A stretch of 64,000 nt of DNA from Winogradskya consettensis (GCF_018332715.1 NZ_BOQP01000017.1:1-64000), one strand, 5' to 3'. Numbered from the stretch's first letter, positions 33,177 through 41,352 are shown. Numbers and translations: made by a program. Notes: generated by a model from the sequence alone, not told the origin.

Positions 33177-35423
33177 GTGATGACCCGGGTTTCAGCGCTG
33201 CGCGCGTGGCTACCGGCGGGAGGCGGTCTTCGACACGAGGACTGGGCCCGCCGCCACCGCCTGCTCACGCTCCTGCTCGCCGCCTGCGTAGCGGCACTGA
33301 CCGGCTTCGGTACCTTCCAGCACGGTCTCGACCGCGCCTGGCTGATCACCGTGATGCTGATCCTGCCGTGCGTGGTGCTCGCCGTGCTGCTGCCGGGGCG
33401 GCGGCTGCCGTCCGTGTTCATCGCGCTCGGGTACACCGTCGTCTGCGGCGGCTTCGTCTCCATGGCCCACGGCCTGACCGAGGCGCACTTCACGTTCTTC
33501 ATCGCCGTCGCCGCGCTCGCGCTCTACCGCGACTGGGCGCCGTTCGGCATGTTCCTGATCGCGACGACGCTGCATCACGCGGTCTTCGGCGTGATCGTCA
33601 GCGACCGCACCTACGACCACCACAGCGCGATGGCGCACCCGTGGCTGTGGGCGTTCCTGCACGGCACCGCGGTGCTGCTCGCCGCCACGTTCCAGGTCGT
33701 CCAGTGGAAGCTCACCGAGAGCGAGGAGGAACGCGCCCAGGCGAACCTCGCGGACAGCCAGGCCCAGCTCAGCATCGCCTTCGACGAGACACCCGTACCG
33801 AGCGCCATGATCGCCCCGGACGGCCGGCTGCTGCGCACCAACGCGGCGTACCGGCACTGGCTCGGGCTGCCCGACGAACTGCCGCCGGGCTTCAGCGTGC
33901 AGGACCTGCCGATCACCGTGATCGGGGCCGGACCGGGTGACGTCTTCGCCCGGCTGACCAGCACCCGCGAGCCGATGACCGTGACCACGCGGTACCGGCG
34001 CGAGGACGACGGCTCGCTGATGTGGGTCGAGGTGCACAGCACCACCCTCGCCGACCGCAACGGCACCGTCCGGGCGATCTTCGTGCACTGCATCGACGTC
34101 ACCGTCACCCGCGAGCACGAGGCCGCGCTGCAGCACCAGGTGCAGCACGACCCGCTGACCGGGCTGCTGTCGCGCTCCGGTTTCGAGCAGGACATGGTCG
34201 CCATGCTGACCGGCCGGCCCATCCCCGCCAGCGTGCTCTACCTCGACGTGGACCGGTTCAAGTCGATCAACGACGGTTCCGGGCATGCGACCGGTGACGA
34301 GGTGCTGCGAGCACTGGCCGGGCGCATGATGCAGCTCGTCCCGCGTGGCTCGCTGGTCGCCCGGCTCGGCGGCGACGAGTTCGTGCTCGCGCTGCCCGTC
34401 GCGCCCGACGCGGCCCGCGAGGTGGGCCAGGCGCTGATCACGGCGCTGGCCGAGCCCATGGACATCTCCGGCATCCGGATCCAGCTCACGGTCAGCATCG
34501 GCCTGGCACCGGCCCGGACGCCCGCCGACGCATCGGAGGCGGTCCTCGCCGCCGACACCGCCATGTACGCCGCCAAGCGCGCCGGCGGCAACCGCCTGGA
34601 ACTGTTCAGCGAGCAGATGCGCATCACGGTGCAGGAACGCATCACCGCCGAGGCCCGGCTCCGCGCCGCCCTCGACGGCGACCGCGACCGCACCCTGCCG
34701 GTGTGGTTCCAGCCGATCGTCGACGGCGCCACAGGCAGCATCATCGGCGCCGAGGCACTCGTGCGGATGTGCACGCCGCAGGGCCAGATCCTCGCCCCGG
34801 GGCACTTCATCGGCGCGGCCGAGGAGACCGGCCTGATCGTGCCGCTCGGCGAGCACGTGCTCGTCTCGGCGCTGCGCCACCTGCTCGCCTGGCAGAACGA
34901 CCTCGGCTACATCTCGGTGAACGTGAGTCCCCGCCAGCTGTCCGAGCCGGGGTTCGCCCCCATGCTCGCCGGTCTGCTGGCCCGGGTCCCGCACCTCGAC
35001 CCGTCGCGGCTGGTCCTGGAGATCACCGAGACCGCCGTGCTGGCCACCTCGGGCGACCTCGAGACCCGGCTGCGCGCGATCAAGGCGCTCGGGGTCCGGA
35101 TCGCGCTCGACGACTTCGGCACCGGGTACAGCTCGCTGACCTGGCTCCAGTCCGTCCCGGCGGACGTCGTCAAGCTGGACCGCTCGTTCGTGGCCGGCCT
35201 GGCCACCGACCCGCGCAAGTCGTCGATCATCTCCGCGGTGCTGTGGCTCGCCCAGTCGCTGGGCATGACCGCGGTGGCCGAGGGCGTCGAGGACGTGGAC
35301 GACTGGCAGGCCCTGCGCGCGGCCGGCTGCCCGGCGCTGCAGGGCTACTACTTCAGCCGCCCGCTGCCCGCGACGGAGTTCGACGCGATGCTGCGGCGCG
35401 GAGCCGACCTCGTGCCGGCGTAA
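33177..35423 (+). CDS. Bifunctional GGDEF-EAL c-di-GMP protein with membrane sensor
   Basis: The 748-aa product has about six membrane helices in residues 25-180 and a short coiled coil. A PAS domain (about 195-310) follows, then GGDEF (LGGDEF near 398, intact) and EAL (residues ~505-740). The EAL motif GAEALVRM, NVSPRQL, EITETAVL, DDFGTGYSSL, VKLDRSFV and AEGVED keep the metal and catalytic residues of active phosphodiesterases. Both synthesis and breakdown of c-di-GMP are therefore possible. The start is GTG 33177 or ATG 33180; no clear ribosome binding site is seen. Confidence 0.93.
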   Translation: MMTRVSALRAWLPAGGGLRHEDWARRHRLLTLLLAACVAALTGFGTFQHGLDRAWLITVMLILPCVVLAVLLPGRRLPSVFIALGYTVVCGGFVSMAHGLTEAHFTFFIAVAALALYRDWAPFGMFLIATTLHHAVFGVIVSDRTYDHHSAMAHPWLWAFLHGTAVLLAATFQVVQWKLTESEEERAQANLADSQAQLSIAFDETPVPSAMIAPDGRLLRTNAAYRHWLGLPDELPPGFSVQDLPITVIGAGPGDVFARLTSTREPMTVTTRYRREDDGSLMWVEVHSTTLADRNGTVRAIFVHCIDVTVTREHEAALQHQVQHDPLTGLLSRSGFEQDMVAMLTGRPIPASVLYLDVDRFKSINDGSGHATGDEVLRALAGRMMQLVPRGSLVARLGGDEFVLALPVAPDAAREVGQALITALAEPMDISGIRIQLTVSIGLAPARTPADASEAVLAADTAMYAAKRAGGNRLELFSEQMRITVQERITAEARLRAALDGDRDRTLPVWFQPIVDGATGSIIGAEALVRMCTPQGQILAPGHFIGAAEETGLIVPLGEHVLVSALRHLLAWQNDLGYISVNVSPRQLSEPGFAPMLAGLLARVPHLDPSRLVLEITETAVLATSGDLETRLRAIKALGVRIALDDFGTGYSSLTWLQSVPADVVKLDRSFVAGLATDPRKSSIISAVLWLAQSLGMTAVAEGVEDVDDWQALRAAGCPALQGYYFSRPLPATEFDAMLRRGADLVPA

Positions 35424-35453
35424 CAACAACGCTCCCGCACCGGTTGTTGGGGC

Positions 35454-36674
35454 ATGGCTGTTCTGCTCACCCCCCAGCAACGCAAACCCGGAGATATCAG
35501 GCCGCGGTCCGCTCCCGGGCGGATCGCGGTCCTGGACGGGCTCAGGCTGATCGCGGCGCTCATGGTGGTCGCCTACCACTACATCGGGTACGACCGCGGC
35601 GCCGTCAAACCCTGGGGTGCCGCCGCCGACCGAGCCTTCCCGGCGCTGGCCACCCCGGCGTCGTACGGCTGGCTCGGGGTGGAATTGTTCTTCCTGATCA
35701 GCGGTTTCGTGATCTGCATGAGCGCCTGGGACCGCGACCCCGGGCACTTCCTGCGCTCCCGGGTGGTGCGCCTGTTCCCGGCCTACTGGGCGGCGGCGCT
35801 GCTGACGTTCGCCGTGCTCACGCTGTGGCCACTGGTCCGCGACCCGGTCGGCCCCAGCGACCTGATGGTCAACCTGACCATGCTGCAGGAACCGCTCGGG
35901 GTGCGCTCGGTCGACGCCGTCTACTGGACACTGTGGGTCGAAGCCCGCTTCTACCTACTCTTCGCGATCCTGGTCTGGCGAGGCCTGACCGTACGCCGGG
36001 CAGCGCTGTTCGGTGCCGGATGGCTGGCCGCCGCCGCCCTGGCCACCCAGGCCGGCCTCCCCGCCCTGGACCTGATCGTGATGCCGGACTACGCGCCGTA
36101 CTTCGTGGCCGGCATCGCCCTGTTCCTGATCCACCGCTTCGGGTCACACGCCGGCCTGTGGGGCCTCGTCGCGGTGGCGTTCCTGCTGGCCCAGCACCAC
36201 GTCCTGGGCCAGACCCACCACGTCGCCGCCGACGTCCTGGGCCGCCCGCTCTCCCCCTGGCCCGCCTTCGCCCTGCTCACCGCGATCTTCGCCGCGATGT
36301 CCCTGGTAGCGACCGGCCGCCTCGACCGGGTCCGCTGGCGCTGGCTGACCACCGCCGGAGCACTGACCTACCCGCTGTACCTGCTGCACGAATACATCGG
36401 CTGGACCCTCATCGCCGCCCTGCACACCCACCTGGGCCGCTACCCGACGCTCGCGCTGGTGGTGACGCTGATGCTCGGCGTGGCATGGCTGCTGCACCGC
36501 TACGTGGAACGTCCCGCGAGCCGGTTGCTGCGAAAATGGCTGAGCGCTCCGCTGCCCGGCCCGCTAATTTTGGCGCATGGATTCGCTCGGGGCGCGGATG
36601 AAAGAACACGAGCGCATCAGCCGGACGGTGCTGCCACGCCGGGCGTACACCCTGATCCGGGCCGACGGCCGTAA
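35454..36674 (+). CDS. Acyltransferase 3 family membrane protein
   Basis: The 406-aa multi-spanning acyltransferase opens with the family signature VLDGLRLIAALMVVAYHY, whose His is in the catalytic region. It continues with WLGVELFFLISGFVI and RSRVVRLFPAYW, then about nine more membrane segments ending LLHRYVERPASRLLRKWL. Members O-acylate cell-surface polysaccharides, lipids or antibiotics. The last ~45 residues are hydrophilic, non-homologous and overlap the Thg1-like gene by 98 bp in another frame, as if an original stop had been lost. Confidence 0.85.
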   Translation: MAVLLTPQQRKPGDIRPRSAPGRIAVLDGLRLIAALMVVAYHYIGYDRGAVKPWGAAADRAFPALATPASYGWLGVELFFLISGFVICMSAWDRDPGHFLRSRVVRLFPAYWAAALLTFAVLTLWPLVRDPVGPSDLMVNLTMLQEPLGVRSVDAVYWTLWVEARFYLLFAILVWRGLTVRRAALFGAGWLAAAALATQAGLPALDLIVMPDYAPYFVAGIALFLIHRFGSHAGLWGLVAVAFLLAQHHVLGQTHHVAADVLGRPLSPWPAFALLTAIFAAMSLVATGRLDRVRWRWLTTAGALTYPLYLLHEYIGWTLIAALHTHLGRYPTLALVVTLMLGVAWLLHRYVERPASRLLRKWLSAPLPGPLILAHGFARGADERTRAHQPDGAATPGVHPDPGRRP

Positions 36675-37347
36675 CTTCGGCACCTACCTGCGAGACAGCG
36701 ACAAACCGTTCGACGCGGGCTTCGTGACCGACATGGACCACGTCACACGCATGCTGTGCGAGGAGGTCGCGGGCACAGTCCTCGCGTACACCCAATCGGA
36801 CGAGATCAGCCTGCTCCTCACCGACTTCGCCGGGCACGGCACCCAGCCCTGGTTCGGCGGCCAGGTCCAGAAAATCGTCTCCACCGTCGCCGCACTCGCC
36901 ACCGCCACCCTGTGCTCGCGCCACCCCGCCCGCCCGGCCACCTTCGACGCCCGAGTCTTCACCATCGCCGACCCCCGCGAGGTCGCCAACTACTTCCTGT
37001 GGCGCCAACGCGACGCCGTCCGCAACTCGATCTCCATGGCCGCCCAGGCCCACTTCCCCCACAACCGCCTCCACGGCATGAACTCCGGCCGCATGCAGGA
37101 GCTCCTCTGGCAGGAAAAAGGAATCAACTGGAACGACTACCCCGCCGGCATCAAACGCGGCCGGGTAGCGATCCGCGAATCCGGCGAGCAGCCCGTCACC
37201 TTCACCCACAAACGCACCGGCGAGACCACGTCAACAACCGCGACGCGAACCTGGTGGCAGGTCCACGACGCCCCGCACTTCGACCTCACCCCCGCCGGCT
37301 TCCTCGCCCAGACCATCCCCCGCCTCCCCACCCTCAGCGAACCCTGA
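36577..37347 (+). CDS. Thg1-like 3'-5' nucleotide-adding enzyme (tRNAHis guanylyltransferase family)
   Basis: The 256-aa product matches the Thg1/TLP family. It starts MDSLGARMKEHE, then RADGRNFGTYLRD carries the first metal-binding Asp and AYTQSDEISLLLTD the second catalytic acidic pair. Further segments are FDARVF, NYFLWRQRDAVRNSI and a C-terminal KGINWNDYPAGIKRGR. Eukaryotic Thg1 adds G-1 to tRNAHis. Bacterial members mostly repair 5'-truncated tRNAs by templated 3'-5' addition, so repair is the better guess here. Its first 98 bp lie inside the acyltransferase frame. Confidence 0.88.
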   Translation: MDSLGARMKEHERISRTVLPRRAYTLIRADGRNFGTYLRDSDKPFDAGFVTDMDHVTRMLCEEVAGTVLAYTQSDEISLLLTDFAGHGTQPWFGGQVQKIVSTVAALATATLCSRHPARPATFDARVFTIADPREVANYFLWRQRDAVRNSISMAAQAHFPHNRLHGMNSGRMQELLWQEKGINWNDYPAGIKRGRVAIRESGEQPVTFTHKRTGETTSTTATRTWWQVHDAPHFDLTPAGFLAQTIPRLPTLSEP

Positions 37348-37380
37348 CCCGCAGCCCTTCCCCCGCGCGCCGCCCCCGCC

Positions 37381-37420
37381 GCCCGGTCGCGGGTCGCCCG
37401 GTCGCGGGTCGCCCGGTCGA
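37381..37420. repeat. 15-bp direct repeat (GCCCGGTCGCGGGTC)
   Basis: Two perfect copies at 37381 and 37396 and a partial third at 37411, 34 bp after the Thg1-like stop codon. Confidence 0.85.
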
Positions 37421-37449
37421 GACACCCAACGTCGGCCGGGAGTGTCTTT
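37420..37449 (+). terminator. Weak hairpin terminator after the Thg1-like gene
   Basis: AGACAC (37420-37425) and GTGTCT (37442-37447) form a 6-bp stem followed by TTTC. The stem is short, so confidence is low. Confidence 0.35.
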
Positions 37450-37453
37450 CATC

Positions 37454-37532
37454 GCCGGAAATGATTGCCTGTGCTTGACGCGCTGCACCGCACAAAGTTG
37501 CGAGGTATCGGAACCCGGCGCAATATCGCTCC
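37454..37532. repeat. ~80-bp spaced element, copy A (pair 1)
   Basis: First of four local copies sharing ATTGC, TTGAC, AAAGT and GCAAT blocks with fixed distances. Here TTGAC is at 37475, AAAGT 19 bp further and GCAAT 45 bp further. ATTGC and GCAAT are an inverted pair at the ends. Interiors differ between copies while spacing does not. Confidence 0.8.
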
Positions 37533-37556
37533 ACACGGTCCAGCTATATGTCTTAT

Positions 37557-37636
37557 GCCAAAAAATAATGACCCGCATTTGACAGTCGAAGCCGCATAAA
37601 GTGTCGTCATCGCGATCTCCGGCGCAATATCGAACC
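37557..37636. repeat. ~80-bp spaced element, copy B (pair 1)
   Basis: TTGAC at 37579, AAAGT at 37598 (+19), GCAAT at 37624 (+45). It is 104 bp after copy A, measured TTGAC to TTGAC. The left ATTGC block is changed to ATGAC in this copy. Confidence 0.8.
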
Positions 37637-37823
37637 ATCACTTGATCGCGGTGTCCGCCCAGTCGATCCGCATCCGCACAGCGAAGCCATATCCAGTCGC
37701 AACCCCGCGTCACCATCCCGACCCCGGCGACGACGAAGCTCGCAGCAACCGCGCGTGGACATCAGCACTTCCCATCAACACAAGAAACGGAGCGGCCCTC
37801 CAATGCGGCCTGCCCTATGCTGC

Positions 37824-37904
37824 GCCGAGAAATGACTGCGCCATACTTGACAGAAAAACCCGCATAAAGTTGCGAGGCAGGCGGCTTCAGCGCAACATCA
37901 AGCC
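37824..37904. repeat. ~80-bp spaced element, copy C (pair 2)
   Basis: TTGAC at 37847, AAAGT at 37866 (+19), GCAAC at 37892 (+45). It is most similar to copy A; both have AAAGTTGCGAGG. Confidence 0.8.
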
Positions 37905-37929
37905 ACAGACCGAAACACATTATCTTCCG

Positions 37930-38008
37930 GCCAGAAATAATTGCCCGCACTTGACGGCCGATGCCGCATAAAGTTGTGTGACCTCCGCCCTCAACGCAAT
38001 ATCGAACC
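37930..38008. repeat. ~80-bp spaced element, copy D (pair 2)
   Basis: TTGAC at 37951, AAAGT at 37970 (+19), GCAAT at 37996 (+45). It is exactly 104 bp after copy C, the same distance as A to B, so A+B and C+D look like two copies of a ~185-bp composite. Confidence 0.8.
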
Positions 38009-38229
38009 TCTCGCCGCGACACCATCAGCCCGGCCCTCGCGACGCCGGGCCCTTGCGGAAGCGGCCCTCGCAGCATTGGCCTCTCGATGGTGAGCGTGGC
38101 CGCTGGCAGCCCACCCGACCAGCACCCCGCAGCCAGGAAACGGCCCCCGCTGGAAGCGGTCATCCCGAGAACCGGCACTACACAGACCCACCACCGCAGG
38201 CAGCTGTCACAGCTCGCAGCCGCCACCGC

Positions 38230-38405
38230 GGGCAGTGGGCACCGCGGGCAGTGGGCACCGCGGGCAGTGGGCACCGCGGGCAGTGGGCACCGCAGGCAGT
38301 GGGCACCGCAGGCAGTGGGCACCGCAGGCAGTGGGCACCGCGGCCAGCCGTCACCGCAGCGAGTGGGCACCGCGCGCAGTGGGCACCGCGGCGAGTGGGC
38401 GGCGG
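38230..38405. repeat. 16-bp tandem array (GGGCAGTGGGCACCGC), 11 units
   Basis: Eleven consecutive 16-bp units. Seven on the left are near identical (first base G or A); the four on the right are more diverged. It ends 7 bp beyond the stop codon of the minus-strand diguanylate cyclase gene, so it occupies that gene's 3' flank. Confidence 0.95.
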
Positions 38406-38412
38406 GGTGGGG

Positions 38413-39567
38413 TCAGATTGCGGCGCGGTCGTGTTTGACGCGGTACATGGCGGCGTCGGCTTCTCGGAGGAGGCGGTCGGGGTTGTTGGCGGGGCCGGTG
38501 GCGATGCCGATGCTGGCGCCGATGCGGAGGGCGGGGGTGCCGTCGATCTCGATGGGGGCCAGGAGGGCCAGGGAGATGTCGGCGGCCAGGTTGCTGGCTT
38601 CCTGGGGGCCGGCGCCGGGGAGGAGGAGGGCGAACTCGTCGCCGCCGAGGCGGACGGCCAGGCCGGTGGAGCCCAGGCCGGTGCGGAGGCGGTGGGCTAC
38701 GGCGATGAGGAGTTCGTCGCCTGTGTGGTGGCCGTGGGCGTCGTTGATCTGTTTGAAGCCGTCCAGGTCGGCGACGAGGACGCTGACCTGGGTGGTGCCC
38801 GCGGCGGCCAGATGCTCGGCGAGGAGGGCGCGGTTGGCCAGGCCGGTGAGGCTGTCGTGGGTGGCCTCGTGGCGGAGCTGGTCCTGCAGTTCGCGGGCCT
38901 CGGTGACGTCTCGGGCGTTGAAGACCACGCCGCGGACGCTGGGGTTGCCGGTCAGGTCGGCGCCGACCAGGTCCAGCCAGCGGTAGGTGGCGTCGGCGTG
39001 CAGGAGGCGGACCTGGGCTGCGGCGTCCGTGCCGGGGGTCGCGGCGAGGATCGCGGTCAGTTCCTGGAACAACAGGAGGTCGTCCGGGTGCACGTACGTC
39101 GCCAGTTGCAGGCCCACGGGCTCGTCGCCGCCGAAGATGCGGGCTGCCGCCGGGCTCGCGTACGAGATGATGTCGCCCGGGCCGACGACCAGGGTGACGT
39201 CGGAGGCGTGCTGGACCAGCGAGCGGAACCATTCTTTCTGCTCGTGCAGGTCGGCGAGGCTGCGGTCGAGGCTGGTCAGGAGGCGGTCGTTGTCGGTGAA
39301 GGCGACGAGCTGGCGGCCGAGCACGAGGGCCGTGATGGCCACGACGCCGACCGTGACGCCCCAGATGCGCAGGTCGGTCTTGGGCAGGGCGACGACGAGC
39401 AGCACTTCGGTGGCGATCACGGCGATGTACGGCGTCCGGCTGTACCGGCCCCGCCGCTCACCGGTGAGCGGCCCGTTGCGGCGACGCAGCTGCAGCTCCT
39501 GGAGCCGGAGGCTGACGGGGATGAGGGGTGCAGGACAGTACCTGGACGACAAAGGCGATCCGGCCAC
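38413..39567 (-). CDS. Diguanylate cyclase, PAS-GGDEF part (C-terminal piece of a frameshifted gene)
   Basis: This frame carries the end of a membrane region (TPYIAVIATEVLLVVALP ... IWGVTVGVVAITALVLG), a coiled segment and a PAS domain (WFRSLVQHASDVTLVV...). A GGDEF domain with intact LGGDEF and DGFKQINDAHGHHTGDE ends the protein. It should synthesise c-di-GMP. The ORF's first ~15 residues (MAGSPLSSRYCPAP) are not real: true coding continues from the overlapping frame of the neighbouring ORF, which supplies the first membrane helices. A one-base excess in the GGGG run at 39525-39528 would explain the break. Confidence 0.85.
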   Translation of the reverse strand: MAGSPLSSRYCPAPLIPVSLRLQELQLRRRNGPLTGERRGRYSRTPYIAVIATEVLLVVALPKTDLRIWGVTVGVVAITALVLGRQLVAFTDNDRLLTSLDRSLADLHEQKEWFRSLVQHASDVTLVVGPGDIISYASPAAARIFGGDEPVGLQLATYVHPDDLLLFQELTAILAATPGTDAAAQVRLLHADATYRWLDLVGADLTGNPSVRGVVFNARDVTEARELQDQLRHEATHDSLTGLANRALLAEHLAAAGTTQVSVLVADLDGFKQINDAHGHHTGDELLIAVAHRLRTGLGSTGLAVRLGGDEFALLLPGAGPQEASNLAADISLALLAPIEIDGTPALRIGASIGIATGPANNPDRLLREADAAMYRVKHDRAAI

Positions 39568-40222
39568 CGGTCAGCACCAGGCTCACCGACGTGCCCAGCG
39601 CGGTGGTCGTGATGCCGACCGAGGCCACCAGCCCGGCGCTCAGGGTGAACGGGGGCGGGTCGCTGAAGACGAGTTTGAGCACGCCGAAGACGACGACCAG
39701 CATGACGGCGGCGCTGGCCGCGGCGACGTAGCGGTCCGCGGCGTGGGCGCCGCTGAGCTGGGGTGCGAGGGAGAAGTACCAGAGGAAGATCGCCACGCCG
39801 GCCAGTACGGTGATCGCGTCCAGCCACAGCCGCAACCGCTGGCGGCCGGTGGCGCCGAGCGGGTGGCGGAGCATCGTCGCGGCCATGATCGTCATGGCGA
39901 CAACGACCATGACGGTCTGCAGGACGGAGACATCGGTACGGCTGGGATCCCGCACGACCAGGATCGTCTGGTACGCGTCCCCGGCGGTGCAGCACAGCAT
40001 CGCCACCTGCAAAGCACGCCAGAACCGGCGGGCGTGCCGTTGCCCGGTCGCGAGCCGGGCGAGGCGCCCACCGGACCAGACCAGCGCGACGTCGAGCACG
40101 GTCTGCACGGCCCAGGACGTGGGGCGTGGGGCGAGCCCCAGGAGCAGCCACGGCACGCTGAGCACGGCAAGCGTGGCATACGCGAGCAGCACGGGGTCCC
40201 GCATGAAGCCCGGCTTCCCCAT
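39458..40222 (-). CDS. Membrane-sensor part of the frameshifted diguanylate cyclase (N-terminal piece)
   Basis: The frame begins at the ATG at 40222 (MGKPGFMRDPVLLAYATLAV) and encodes about seven hydrophobic helices up to TGGRIAFVVQVLSCT. It then degenerates into Pro/Ala/His-rich sequence where it overlaps the start of the PAS-GGDEF frame. Removing one base from a C-run (GGGG on the plus strand at 39525-39528) would join ...VVQVLSCT directly to LIPVSLRLQELQLRRR, giving one ~600-aa protein of a typical actinobacterial MHYT/TM-PAS-GGDEF layout. Whether the indel is real or a sequencing error cannot be decided here. Confidence 0.8.
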   Translation of the reverse strand: MGKPGFMRDPVLLAYATLAVLSVPWLLLGLAPRPTSWAVQTVLDVALVWSGGRLARLATGQRHARRFWRALQVAMLCCTAGDAYQTILVVRDPSRTDVSVLQTVMVVVAMTIMAATMLRHPLGATGRQRLRLWLDAITVLAGVAIFLWYFSLAPQLSGAHAADRYVAAASAAVMLVVVFGVLKLVFSDPPPFTLSAGLVASVGITTTALGTSVSLVLTGGRIAFVVQVLSCTPHPRQPPAPGAAAASPQRAAHR

Positions 40223-40299
40223 GCTTCTCCCGTCCCGTGTGGTGATCGGCTCTCGTATCGGCCGTACGGGTGGAAACCTGAGCGATCTAGGATCGCCGG

Positions 40300-41352
40300 A
40301 TGAGTGCCCTCGAATTCGGTCTTGACACTTTCGGTGACGTCACCGTGGATACGGACGGCAACGTGCTGCCGTACGCCCAGGTGATCCGCAACGTGGTCGA
40401 GCAGGCAGTGCTCGCCGACGAGGTGGGCGTGGACGTGTTCGGTCTCGGCGAGCACCACCGTGACGACTACGCGGTGTCAGCGCCGGAGATCGTCCTCGCC
40501 GCGATCGCGAGCCGGACCCGGTCGATCCGGCTGACGACCGCCGTGACGGTGCTCAGCTCGGACGATCCGGTGCGCGTCTACGAGCGGTTCGCCACCCTGG
40601 CCGCGGTGTCCGGCGGGCGCGCCGAGATCACCCTGGGCCGGGGCTCGTTCACCGAGTCGTTCCCGCTGTTCGGCTATGACCTGGCCGACTACGAGCAGCT
40701 GTTCTCGGAGAAGGCCGATCTGATGGCCGAGTTGCTCACCGAGAAGCCCGTGACGTGGAGCGGTTCCGTGCGCCCGCCGCTGGAGAACCAGGAGGTCTAC
40801 CCGAAGACCGAGGCGGGCCGCGTCCCGACCTGGGTCGGTGTCGGTGGCAGCCCCGAGTCGGTGGTCCGCGCGGCGCAGTACGGCTTCCCGATGGCGCTGG
40901 CGATCATCGGCGGCGACCCGGCCCGCTTCGCGCCGTACGTGGATCTCTACCACCGTGCGCTGGACCAGTTCGACCGGGAGAAGCTGCCGGTGGCCGTGCA
41001 CGCGCCGGGCTTCATCGCGGCGACCGACGAGGAGGCGGCGGAGACCCTGTGGCCGCACGCCCAGAAGTCGATCACCCGGATCGGCGCGGAGCGGGGCTGG
41101 CCGCCGCTGACCCGGGAGCGCTTCGAGGACGACATCGCCGAGGGCGCCTGGCACGTCGGCTCCCCGGAGACGGTGGCCGCCAAGATCGCCCGTACGGTCA
41201 GAGCGCTCGGCATCCAGCGTTTCGACCTCAAGTATTCGGCGGGCACCCTGCCGCACGAGGCGATGATGACGGCGATCCACCTCTACGGCACCGAGGTCAT
41301 CCCCCGGGTCCGCGAGCTCCTCAGCGAGGGCGAGGACGAGGCCGCGAGCTAG
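40300..41352 (+). CDS. Luciferase-like (LLM class) flavin-dependent oxidoreductase
   Basis: The 350-aa TIM-barrel flavoprotein has LEFGLDTFGDV at the N-terminus, FGLGEHHRDDYAVSAPEIVLA, the LTTAVTVLSSDDPVRVYERFATL segment and TWVGVGGSPESVVRAA. It matches the LLM subgroup that includes alkanal monooxygenase-like proteins and some F420-dependent enzymes. The substrate is unknown. The stop codon shares a CTAG tetranucleotide with the stop of the convergent methyltransferase gene (41349-41352). Confidence 0.92.
   Translation: MSALEFGLDTFGDVTVDTDGNVLPYAQVIRNVVEQAVLADEVGVDVFGLGEHHRDDYAVSAPEIVLAAIASRTRSIRLTTAVTVLSSDDPVRVYERFATLAAVSGGRAEITLGRGSFTESFPLFGYDLADYEQLFSEKADLMAELLTEKPVTWSGSVRPPLENQEVYPKTEAGRVPTWVGVGGSPESVVRAAQYGFPMALAIIGGDPARFAPYVDLYHRALDQFDREKLPVAVHAPGFIAATDEEAAETLWPHAQKSITRIGAERGWPPLTRERFEDDIAEGAWHVGSPETVAAKIARTVRALGIQRFDLKYSAGTLPHEAMMTAIHLYGTEVIPRVRELLSEGEDEAAS

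Larger units (their letters stand above)
37348..38412. other. Repeat-rich intergenic region without a convincing gene
   Basis: Just over 1 kb separates the Thg1-like gene from the convergent diguanylate cyclase gene. It contains a 15-bp direct repeat, a weak terminator, two pairs of an ~80-bp element and an 11-copy 16-bp array, each listed separately. All ORFs here are short, compositionally atypical and cross the repeats in several frames. The part from 37440 to 38010 is noticeably less GC-rich than the rest of the window. Confidence 0.6.

Noticed and set aside
37454..38008. The ~80-bp elements as ordinary housekeeping promoters (TTGAC -35 with TAAAGT -10)
   Set aside because: The gap between TTGACN and TAAAGT is only 12 bp, far from the usual 16-18, and no gene start follows the copies.
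37231..38370. Minus-strand ORFs repeating a TLCGxxRQxxxIIS-like peptide
   Set aside because: The peptide similarity comes from the repeated DNA element. Frames differ between copies and run into array sequence, so a protein family is not supported.
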